Assembly (NCBI GenBank): GCA_947462515.1
Contig: CANHPJ010000114.1
Span: 1 to 6,271 of the forward strand
DNA length: 6,271 nucleotides
Direction of reading: 5' to 3'
Source: Bacteroidota bacterium
GTDB taxonomy: Bacteria; Bacteroidota; Bacteroidia; JACCXN01
The notes beneath the pieces are model-generated. The model did no database searches. It was not told the origin of the DNA and saw nothing but the letters and a program-made list of their open reading frames with translations. Shown one piece after another: positions 1 to 5,554 of this stretch; position 1 is the first letter of the stretch, and the number at the start of each line of letters is the position of its first letter. Both the position numbers and the translations under genes were made by a program.

Positions 1-137
1 AACAAACTACTATCGTTTTGATTAACCAAACGTTGCTGTATTTGGTATGGCAAATTTTCAAAATAATCCTCGGGCACCTCAAAACCATCCCTTTTTGAGA
101 TTTTAGAAAGCTTGGAATATTTGTTTAATTCATCCAT
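1..137 (-). CDS. Small protein downstream of ECF sigma factor, N-terminal part only (possible sigma regulator)
   Basis: Only the first 45 codons are present; the gene runs off the left edge of the window. The ATG at 137-135 opens a frame without stops to position 1, and the translation begins MDELNKYSKLSKISKRDGF. It is followed by VPEDYFENLPYQIQQRL (residues 21-37). A hydrophilic N-terminus with a 'F-x-VPxxYFExL...I..RL' pattern is, from general knowledge, common in small proteins encoded directly after ECF sigma genes in Bacteroidota. Many of these are treated as putative anti-sigma or envelope-sensing partners. The gene starts 46 nt after the sigma stop on the same strand, so the two are probably co-transcribed. 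A weak GGA lies about 9 nt before the ATG. No membrane segment can be seen in the part present, so the anti-sigma role is inference from position and the short motif. Confidence 0.7.
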   Translation of the reverse strand, partial: MDELNKYSKLSKISKRDGFEVPEDYFENLPYQIQQRLVNQNDSSL

Positions 138-183
138 TTTAATTGTCCTATATATACGTTTGACTGCTCTAATTAACTAAAGT

Positions 184-729
184 TTAATGAGACAATAAAT
201 AATATTCTATTTTTTTTGCTGCGTGATGATATGATGCTTTTAATGCACCAACAGATGTGCCCAATACTTTTGACATCTCTTCATATGGCATTTCATCGTA
301 ATAGCGCATATTGAATACTATTCTTTGTTTTTCAGGCAGTGTTAATAATGCTTTTTGTAGCTTAAGTTCAACGGCATCTCCGCTAAAATAATTATCCGAC
401 TCAAGCTTTTCTGAAAGCTGCCTTTCAACATCTACCATTGGAATAAAAAAACGGGTTCTTTTTTTATTCAAAAAAGTGATAGATTCATTTACAGCAATCC
501 GATACATCCAAGTATATAGCTGTGAATTATCTTTAAAACCATCCAATCCTTTCCACATTTTTACAAATGCATTTTGAACCACATCATTGGCATCATCATG
601 ATCAATAACCATGCGCCTTACTTGAGAGTAGATTTTTTTCTGGTATTTTCTCACCAATAGATTAAAGGCATACGATTTATCTTTCGTACGAAACAAATCA
701 AGCAATTCGCTATCGCTGGTTTCTGCCAT
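184..729 (-). CDS. ECF-type RNA polymerase sigma-70 factor
   Basis: This 181-residue protein is an extracytoplasmic-function sigma factor, which directs RNA polymerase to a specific set of promoters. Region 2 spans about residues 24-92. It contains the core-binding helix (DHDDANDVVQNAFVKMWKGL, 43-62) and the -10 recognition/melting part (TWMYRIAVNESITFLNKK, 73-90). A variable linker (about 93-120) leads to region 4 (about 122-176), where LPEKQRIVFNMRYYDEMPYE precedes the -35-binding helix-turn-helix (MSKVLGTSVGALKASYHHA, 152-170). There is no region 1 or 3, and the length is normal for the class. The ATG at 729 gives the expected N-terminus; no Shine-Dalgarno precedes it, which is usual in this phylum. 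A possible small partner gene follows 46 nt downstream. A candidate ECF-type promoter at 762-788 suggests autoregulation. The stress or signal it serves cannot be read from the sequence. Confidence 0.95.
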   Translation of the reverse strand: MAETSDSELLDLFRTKDKSYAFNLLVRKYQKKIYSQVRRMVIDHDDANDVVQNAFVKMWKGLDGFKDNSQLYTWMYRIAVNESITFLNKKRTRFFIPMVDVERQLSEKLESDNYFSGDAVELKLQKALLTLPEKQRIVFNMRYYDEMPYEEMSKVLGTSVGALKASYHHAAKKIEYYLLSH

Positions 730-761
730 TATTATTAAATCTATACAAGTACCTAAAAAAG

Positions 762-788
762 TAAGACTATGATATTACAAAAAGGTTT
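762..788 (-). promoter_or_regulatory. Candidate ECF-type (autoregulatory) promoter of the sigma factor gene
   Basis: On the minus strand AAACC (788-784) is followed after exactly 16 nt by GTCTTA (767-762). The -10-like box ends 32 nt before the sigma ATG. ECF promoters generally carry an AAC-containing -35 and a -10 with GTC or CGTC about 16 nt later; the E. coli sigma-E pattern of GGAACTT and GTCTAA is the best-known case. Many ECF genes are transcribed from their own promoter. The match and spacing are seen directly; that this sigma factor recognises it is inference. No good TAnnTTTG housekeeping box is seen between the upstream terminator and the sigma ATG. Confidence 0.55.
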
Positions 789-817
789 AATGCAATCTGT
801 AAATAAAATCAATCATC

Positions 818-854
818 TTTAACTTTTCCAAAGAGGCAATTTGGAAAAGTTAAA
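818..854. repeat. Perfect 15-bp inverted repeat with 7-nt loop
   Basis: The arms TTTAACTTTTCCAAA (818-832) and TTTGGAAAAGTTAAA (840-854) are exact reverse complements around the loop GAGGCAA (833-839). Only three of the fifteen pairs are G-C. It lies just after the phosphohexomutase terminator in transcription order and 29 nt before the -35-like box of the candidate sigma promoter. There is no uninterrupted T-run directly after the stem on either strand, so it is not a textbook intrinsic terminator. It may be a dimeric regulator site, a back-up or processing hairpin, or one copy of a small dispersed palindrome. Confidence 0.85.
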
Positions 855-860
855 ATCATA

Positions 861-896
861 TAAAATAAAAAAGCGCCATTTTTACAAATGACGCTT
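861..896 (-). terminator. Rho-independent terminator of the phosphohexomutase gene
   Basis: Read on the minus strand, AAGCGTCATTT (896-886) pairs with AAATGGCGCTT (881-871) across a 4-base loop GTAA. All eleven positions pair in RNA, one of them a U-G wobble. The stem is followed directly by the T-rich run TTTTATTTTA (870-861). The stem begins 20 nt after the phosphohexomutase stop codon. The wobble pairs as U-G only in minus-strand RNA (it is a C/A mismatch the other way), and the T-run also fits only that orientation. It should insulate the sigma gene from upstream transcription. Confidence 0.9.
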
Positions 897-915
897 CATA
901 TAAAGTAAAAATAAT

Positions 916-2322
916 TTATCCTAATAAAGTTTGTTTGGCGGCTGCTAAAATTGCAAAGGCATCTTCCCTACTTTTTGATTCGGCATAAGTTCTCAATACA
1001 GGCTCAGTTCCTGAGGCACGAATCATAAACCACTCATTTTCGTTGAAGAAATATTTGAATCCATCTAAATCATCCATTCGAGCAACCTTGTATCCATTAA
1101 ATTCATTGTAAAGATTGTTTCTGCAATTTTCAACGATTTTGTTTTTAACTTCTTCCTTTAAGTGCAAGTCAGAACGTTCAAAAGCAAAAGTGCCTGTAAT
1201 TTCGTAAACCTCATCAATAAGTTGATTTAATGTTTTACCGGACTTGGCCATAAACTCCCAAATAATCAACCCCATCCAAATACCATCTCTCTCCGGAATA
1301 TGTCCTTTAATTGCGATACCACCTGACTCTTCTCCTCCTACCAATACATCTTCTTTTAGCATGATTCCGCAGATGTATTTAAAACCAATTTTCACAACTT
1401 CAAGAGGCAGCCCATAATGTGCGCACATATTTTTTATTTTCACAGAAGTTGAAAATGCCACACACACTTTACCTGTTTGTCCCTTGTATTTAACTAGATA
1501 ATGTATCAGCAATAAAATAATATGATGGGAATCAATAAAGTTTCCTTTACTGTCGTATAAACCAATTCTGTCAGCATCACCATCAGTAGCAAGGCCGCAA
1601 TCAATATTTTCGGACATTTTGATTAGTGAAGCAAATTCTTGCAGATTTTTATCGATAGGCTCAGGAGCTTGTCCGTCAAAACCAGGATTGTAATCGGCAT
1701 GCAAGAAAGTAATATCAGGCAATAATCTTCTCATTACGTTTTGACCTGCTCCATACATGGCATCGTAGGCGAATTCCAATCCTGAATTCCGGATGGCTTC
1801 CAAATCGAAATTGGCTTCAACATGCTCGCAATACATGGTCTCAAGATCAATGTATTCTATTTTGCCACTATCAACAAAATCTTTTATGAAGTACTCATCA
1901 ATATTAATCTGAGTTTTTTCAGCTATAATATCTTCAATTTTTTGAACATCTTCAGGCATTAATGGACCACCATAATTGCCTTTAATTTTGTAGCCATTAT
2001 AGGAGGCCGGATTATGACTTGCTGTGATGATAACACCAATACTAGAATTTGTATTTACTGTGCCTAGCGAAATCATAGGTGTGGAAACAAATCCTTTTGC
2101 CAACTTCACTTTTATACCATGCAGTGCAAAAACAATCGCAGTTGTCTCTGCAAACATCTCCCCGCCAAAACGACAGTCGTGACCAACAACAACAGCTGGT
2201 TTTTCAAAATTACTTTTTAACCATTTGGCAGTTGCTTCGGTAACTCTAGCAACATTTTCTACTGTATATTCTTTTGCGATAATCGCCCTCCAACCATCGG
2301 TTCCAAATTTAATTTTTGTCAT
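916..2322 (-). CDS. Phosphohexomutase (phosphoglucomutase/phosphomannomutase family)
   Basis: This 468-residue cytoplasmic enzyme belongs to the alpha-D-phosphohexomutase superfamily, which moves phosphate between the C1 and C6 hydroxyls of a hexose through a phosphoserine and a bisphosphate intermediate. All four signature sites are intact. The phosphoserine loop is TASHNPASYNGYK (100-112, catalytic Ser102). The Mg-binding loop is TDGDADRIG (246-254), the sugar-specificity loop is GGEESGG (329-335), and the C-terminal phosphate-binding loop is RASGTEPVLRTY (435-446). The N-terminal FGTDGWR (6-12) is also typical, and the length matches a full four-domain enzyme. Whether it prefers glucose or mannose phosphate cannot be decided from motifs; GEESGG occurs in both types, so no symbol is given. 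It appears monocistronic: a -7 box lies upstream at 2361-2368 and a strong terminator follows 20 nt after the stop. Likely roles are supply of nucleotide-sugar precursors for envelope glycans or storage-glucan metabolism. Confidence 0.95.
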   Translation of the reverse strand: MTKIKFGTDGWRAIIAKEYTVENVARVTEATAKWLKSNFEKPAVVVGHDCRFGGEMFAETTAIVFALHGIKVKLAKGFVSTPMISLGTVNTNSSIGVIITASHNPASYNGYKIKGNYGGPLMPEDVQKIEDIIAEKTQINIDEYFIKDFVDSGKIEYIDLETMYCEHVEANFDLEAIRNSGLEFAYDAMYGAGQNVMRRLLPDITFLHADYNPGFDGQAPEPIDKNLQEFASLIKMSENIDCGLATDGDADRIGLYDSKGNFIDSHHIILLLIHYLVKYKGQTGKVCVAFSTSVKIKNMCAHYGLPLEVVKIGFKYICGIMLKEDVLVGGEESGGIAIKGHIPERDGIWMGLIIWEFMAKSGKTLNQLIDEVYEITGTFAFERSDLHLKEEVKNKIVENCRNNLYNEFNGYKVARMDDLDGFKYFFNENEWFMIRASGTEPVLRTYAESKSREDAFAILAAAKQTLLG

Positions 2323-2360
2323 TTTTAATAATTTTTTAAGCTGTGTTAAACAATAAAATG

Positions 2361-2368
2361 CAAATATA
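2361..2368 (-). promoter_or_regulatory. Candidate housekeeping promoter (-7 box) of the phosphohexomutase gene
   Basis: TATATTTG on the minus strand (2368-2361) matches the Bacteroidetes primary-sigma -7 consensus TAnnTTTG. It ends 38 nt before the ATG at 2322, leaving a leader of about 30 nt. The upstream -33 element is poor: only TTACAG is seen about 20 nt further up, with no TTTG. The 174-nt gap (2323-2496) is otherwise AT-rich, without a clear terminator for mltG or any small ORF that could be supported. Confidence 0.45.
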
Positions 2369-2496
2369 ATATTATTTAAAAATTGTTTCTGTAATTGTTC
2401 GTTAATTTGATTTAAAATGAATGTTACCGAAGTGCTTATTTGAAACGATGATCAATATAGACATCAAAAATAAACATTAATAAAACCAGAGAAGAT

Positions 2497-3561
2497 CTAT
2501 CTCATAATGTTTTTCTTGTCTAATGCTGCCCAATATTTTTTTGCATTGACACAATGCTCTTCATAGGTTTTTGCGAAGTTATGAAAGCCGGAAAAATCCT
2601 CTTTAGCGCACATAAACAAATAATCATTCATATCATAATTCAATACTGCCTTAAGCGAAGATAGCTCAGGAAGATTGATTGGACCGGGAGGAAGTCCAGG
2701 ATATTTATAGGTATTATAAGGCGATTCAATTTCCTTGTGAACATTTAAAACCCGATTTATAGTAAAATCGCCAAGTGCATACACTAATGTTGGGTCTGAC
2801 TCCAGATTCATCCCTTTACTGATTCTATTCAGGTACAATCCGGCAACAATAGGCTTTTCATCATTATGAACAGATTGTTCTGCCTGAACCACCGATGCCA
2901 AAACGGAAACCTCAACAGGACTCAAACCAATTTTTTCAGCTTGTAATTTCCTCTGCGTGGTCCAAAAAACAGCGTATTCTTTACCCATTTTATTTATAAA
3001 TTTTTCTGCAGAGGTGTTCCAGTAGAACTCATAGGTATTTGGAATAAAAAGACAAAGAGAATTTTCGGCAGATAAATGAAATTTCTTCATAAATGAATCA
3101 TCATTCAGGAGTTTCAACAATGAAACAGAGTCTGCTTCTATTTGAGTGGAGATTACTCCAGCCAGCTGCTCCTTGGTTCGAATGGAATTAAAAGTGAGCT
3201 TAAGTGGCTCCTGCTGAGCTGACCGAAGTAAATTGATCAATTCATTATTATTCATTCCTGCCTTTATCTTATATCGTCCGGGGTAGACATTATTTTTATA
3301 ATTCTTCATCTCAGACAACCATTCGAATGAGGCTTGATTTATGATATAACCCTTTTGATGCAGCAACTTGCTTACATCCTCAATTTTTGAGCCCGTAGGA
3401 ATGCATACATAGGCTGTTTTGGCTTGCCCAAGAAACACGTTAGGCTGATATATTCTGTCAAAAACAAAATAGGCAGTTATTGCTAATCCTATAAAAAGCA
3501 AGGCAAAAACTGAGATTAATATTTTAAATAAGAAAGATGTTTTTTTCTTTTTTTTTGCCAT
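2497..3561 (-). CDS. mltG: Endolytic murein transglycosylase MltG (YceG-like)
   Basis: This 354-residue inner-membrane enzyme cleaves nascent peptidoglycan glycan strands and is thought to help set strand length as a terminase. A lysine-rich cytoplasmic start (MAKKKKKTS) precedes one membrane helix (about residues 10-34), leaving the rest in the periplasm. A LysM-like region (about 48-115) contains VYPGRYKIKAG. The YceG catalytic domain follows, with LFIPNTYEFYW (171-181) and the catalytic motif ASVVQAEQ (222-229). Its Glu228 aligns with the second glutamate of the E. coli motif ASIVEKET. Next come LNRISKGMNLESDPT (244-258), PYNTYKYPGLPPGPI (281-295) and a C-terminal HNFAKTYEEH (327-336). The length is normal. 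An 83-nt gap separates it from the acetyltransferase upstream, and a promoter-like pair sits in that gap. Its position after dapF fits a cell-wall gene cluster. An A9 run lies just after the start codon. Confidence 0.95.
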   Translation of the reverse strand: MAKKKKKTSFLFKILISVFALLFIGLAITAYFVFDRIYQPNVFLGQAKTAYVCIPTGSKIEDVSKLLHQKGYIINQASFEWLSEMKNYKNNVYPGRYKIKAGMNNNELINLLRSAQQEPLKLTFNSIRTKEQLAGVISTQIEADSVSLLKLLNDDSFMKKFHLSAENSLCLFIPNTYEFYWNTSAEKFINKMGKEYAVFWTTQRKLQAEKIGLSPVEVSVLASVVQAEQSVHNDEKPIVAGLYLNRISKGMNLESDPTLVYALGDFTINRVLNVHKEIESPYNTYKYPGLPPGPINLPELSSLKAVLNYDMNDYLFMCAKEDFSGFHNFAKTYEEHCVNAKKYWAALDKKNIMR

Positions 3562-3597
3562 GAATAATAAATTTTAAAACTCATTGTTTTAGAAAAT

Positions 3598-3624
3598 CAA
3601 ACTTAAAAAAGAGTGATTTTTCAA
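3598..3624 (-). promoter_or_regulatory. Candidate housekeeping promoter of mltG
   Basis: TAAGTTTG on the minus strand (3605-3598) matches the Bacteroidetes -7 consensus TAnnTTTG. It is preceded by TTG at 3624-3622 with a 16-nt spacer, slightly shorter than the usual 17-23. The -7 box ends 36 nt before the mltG ATG. It may let mltG be transcribed separately from the dapF cluster, although read-through from upstream is also possible because no terminator is visible in this gap. Confidence 0.45.
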
Positions 3625-3644
3625 TACATAATTTGGAAATTGAA

Positions 3645-4181
3645 TCAAGTGTCGAGATGATAATTTAGCAGCTGCAGAAAATACTCATCAGCAAAACCAT
3701 TTAAGGTTTTATTCCAGTTTTTCATGATTCCTACGATTTGAAAATCATATCTTAAAAACAAATTTAAGCTATCCTCATTTTCAACCGGTATATTGCAATA
3801 AATCTGATTGAGCATTAAAACGGTAAAGCAATAATCAATTGCCAAAGAAAGCGCTTGGGATGCAAATCCCTTTTTTCGGTGCTTATTATCTGCTATTAAA
3901 ATTCCTATTCCAGCGCGAGAATGAAAAGGGTTAAAATCAAAAACATCGAGAGTTCCTATTACAGCAGAAGTTTCATTTTCGCAAATAACAAGCCTTAGCT
4001 GCTTGTTAACATAAATATCCTGTATGGAATTGACATATTGATCGATGGTATACCTGGAGAATGGAACAAGAGTATCACTTACCTGCCATACATCAGTATT
4101 ATTCTCCCATTTATATATAATCTCAGAATCTTCAGGCTCTAAAGCACGCAGATAAACCGATTCTCCTCTTAATTTCAGCAT
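3645..4181 (-). CDS. GNAT family N-acetyltransferase (RimJ/RimL-like)
   Basis: This 178-residue cytoplasmic protein has the GNAT fold, which transfers an acetyl group from acetyl-CoA to an amine. Its N-terminus (LKLRGESVYLRALEPEDSE, residues 2-20) is typical of the RimJ/RimL/SpeG-like branch. The strand GIGILIADNKHRKKGFASQAL (91-111) contains the acetyl-CoA pyrophosphate-binding motif as RKKGFA (102-107). The C-terminal ENEDSLNLFLRYDFQIVGIMK (134-154) matches the usual 'N-x-x-S-xxL...GF...G' segment. The start is taken as the ATG at 4181; the codon before it is GTG, so a start at 4184 is also possible. No Shine-Dalgarno is seen. It follows the 4221-4760 gene by 39 nt. Substrates could be a ribosomal or other protein N-terminus, a polyamine or an amino sugar; the sequence does not decide. 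GNAT genes between dapF and mltG are, as far as I recall, common in this phylum. Confidence 0.9.
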   Translation of the reverse strand: MLKLRGESVYLRALEPEDSEIIYKWENNTDVWQVSDTLVPFSRYTIDQYVNSIQDIYVNKQLRLVICENETSAVIGTLDVFDFNPFHSRAGIGILIADNKHRKKGFASQALSLAIDYCFTVLMLNQIYCNIPVENEDSLNLFLRYDFQIVGIMKNWNKTLNGFADEYFLQLLNYHLDT

Positions 4182-4220
4182 CACTTAAAAGCAATTTATT
4201 TTGATTGTTATGAAGCAAGA

Positions 4221-4760
4221 TTAATCCTCAAGTTGTATAATTCTTGAATTAATATCTGCCATGGAATATTTCTCCAAATAATAATCTTGTCCGTTTAATA
4301 GTGTTTCCAAATTTAACTGATATACCGCGTTTATCAATTTCATTGAATAAAGCTGAGGCAACAAATCAAAAACAAAACTAACTTCTTTTGTATCGACCTG
4401 ATAAACAGAATTAAAAAAACTCTTTATGGGATTTAAACAAGTTATTTTACCCGGCTCAACTTTTTCAAATTCCATCAACGCAGTGCTTATTAGCTTAACA
4501 ACATTTTCGGTTTCAAAAGTTTTATTCGGACTTATTTCTATAAATAATGTCTTAATGCAATTACGCAAGATGGCTTTAATAAACACATCAAGAGAATCAC
4601 CTACCTGTCTGCCTTTAACGGTTAGCGAATATACTTTAGAGTCGACCATCAGTGCAATATGTGGCGGTTTTTTATCGGCATTGATAATCATAAGAAAAGT
4701 GCCTTTTCTAAGCTTTGCAAGATCAAAATTTTGAATTTTTGGAATTAGAAAAGCAGACAT
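4221..4760 (-). CDS. Uncharacterised 179-residue protein coupled to dapF
   Basis: I do not recognise a named family. The ORF is full length from ATG 4760 to TAA 4221 and begins only 5 nt after the dapF stop, so it is almost surely co-translated with dapF. It has no signal peptide or clear membrane helix and looks like a soluble mixed alpha/beta protein. The most distinctive part is residues 18-54: RKGTFLMIINADKKPPHIAL, then MVDSKVYSLTVKGRQVGDS. The KG...PPHIAL...YSL pattern faintly recalls the 'GD...HVGI' start of permuted NlpC/P60-like papain-fold proteins. His34 and a later Cys (68 or 108) are present, but the match is too weak to call. The middle (62-78) holds a strand-rich LRNCIKTLFIEIS, and the C-terminal half is helical with leucine and tyrosine (VFDLLPQLYSMKLINAVYQL, 130-149). 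The tight spacing argues that it is real and functionally linked to the cluster. Confidence 0.85.
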   Translation of the reverse strand: MSAFLIPKIQNFDLAKLRKGTFLMIINADKKPPHIALMVDSKVYSLTVKGRQVGDSLDVFIKAILRNCIKTLFIEISPNKTFETENVVKLISTALMEFEKVEPGKITCLNPIKSFFNSVYQVDTKEVSFVFDLLPQLYSMKLINAVYQLNLETLLNGQDYYLEKYSMADINSRIIQLED

Positions 4761-4765
4761 GATTT

Positions 4766-5554
4766 TTATATTACCATTTCACCTTTAAAAACAAATTCAG
4801 CAGGTCCTTTTAGCCAAACGTTGACAAAACTAGACTTTCCGGCTTTCTCGTAAAACACCTCAAGAGCACCTCCTTTGGTAATTATTTGAAGCGAACCTGA
4901 AACATCATTTTTTTGAGTAGCGGCAGCCAAAGCCACAGCAGTCACTCCTGTGCCACATGACAAAGTTTCATCCTCAACACCGCGCTCATAGGTTCTAACA
5001 AATAATTTATCACCTTTAAACTCGGCAAAATTTACATTGGTACCAAGAGCTTCGAAACGTTGATTATATCGTATTTTTCTTCCTTCTGTAACAAGATCTA
5101 TTTTCTCTACATTATTCTTAAAGACAACATAATGAGGGGATCCGGTATTTAAATAATAACCGGAAGCTATTTCAATTTCTGAAACGTCTATCATTTTCAA
5201 TGAAACTTCTTGCCCATGGTCACCGTTTGCAATCTCAAATTCATGCTCGCCATCAATTGCCATAAACCTGCCATTAGAAGAAGAAACACCTATACTATTT
5301 GCAAATGCCACCATGCACCTACCACCATTTCCACACATGGAACTTTCATTTCCATCAGCGTTGAAATAAACCATCTTAAAATCATAATCAATATGATTTT
5401 CCAGAAACATTAGTCCATCTGCTCCAACACCAAATCTGCGGTCACAAATTTTTTTAATTGTTTCGCAAGAAATCTTATTTACAAGATTTTTCCTGTTATC
5501 GATGATAACAAAGTCGTTTCCTGTACCTTGATACTTATGAAAAGGTATAGTCAT
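4766..5554 (-). CDS. dapF: Diaminopimelate epimerase
   Basis: This 262-residue cytoplasmic enzyme converts LL-2,6-diaminopimelate to the meso form, which feeds lysine synthesis and the peptidoglycan stem peptide, by a cofactor-free two-cysteine mechanism. The two pseudo-symmetric halves are intact. The N-terminal half has KYQGTGNDFVIIDN (7-20), DRRFGVGADGL (38-48) and the first catalytic cysteine in NADGNESSMCGNGGRC (65-80, Cys74). The C-terminal half has NTGSPHYVVF (136-145), GTNVNFAE (171-178), VRTYERGVEDETLSCGTG (186-203) with the second catalytic cysteine Cys200, and a C-terminal WLKGPAEFVFKGE. The length is usual for Bacteroidota. The start ATG overlaps the stop of the upstream membrane-protein gene by one base (TAATG), a sign of translational coupling. 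The next gene begins 5 nt after the stop. No dapL or other lysine-pathway gene is adjacent here; the company is cell-wall related (mltG). Confidence 0.97.
   Translation of the reverse strand: MTIPFHKYQGTGNDFVIIDNRKNLVNKISCETIKKICDRRFGVGADGLMFLENHIDYDFKMVYFNADGNESSMCGNGGRCMVAFANSIGVSSSNGRFMAIDGEHEFEIANGDHGQEVSLKMIDVSEIEIASGYYLNTGSPHYVVFKNNVEKIDLVTEGRKIRYNQRFEALGTNVNFAEFKGDKLFVRTYERGVEDETLSCGTGVTAVALAAATQKNDVSGSLQIITKGGALEVFYEKAGKSSFVNVWLKGPAEFVFKGEMVI

Noticed and set aside
222..229. Possible change in MltG catalytic motif (ASVVQAEQ instead of ASIVEKET; protein residues 222-229, lying at about 2875-2898 in the DNA)
   Set aside because: The second, catalytic glutamate is kept as Glu228, and only the neighbouring Glu is Gln. 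This form appears usual for Bacteroidota MltG, so it is not evidence of inactivation.
2323..2496. Possible terminator after mltG
   Set aside because: Only weak pairings such as GATG/CATC around a TGATCA palindrome were found, with no stable stem followed by a T-run, so no terminator is called.
3576..3590. Short AAAAC/GTTTT inverted repeat upstream of mltG
   Set aside because: Five A/T-rich pairs with a 5-nt loop are expected by chance in DNA of this composition.
4426..4734. Plus-strand open frame of 102 codons
   Set aside because: It lies wholly inside the minus-strand 179-residue gene that is tightly spaced after dapF. Its translation shows no recognisable motif, and all other genes run on the minus strand.
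5210..5413. Plus-strand open frame of 67 codons
   Set aside because: It is antisense to the dapF segment encoding the first catalytic cysteine region, which fully explains the sequence there. No start signal or family match is seen.
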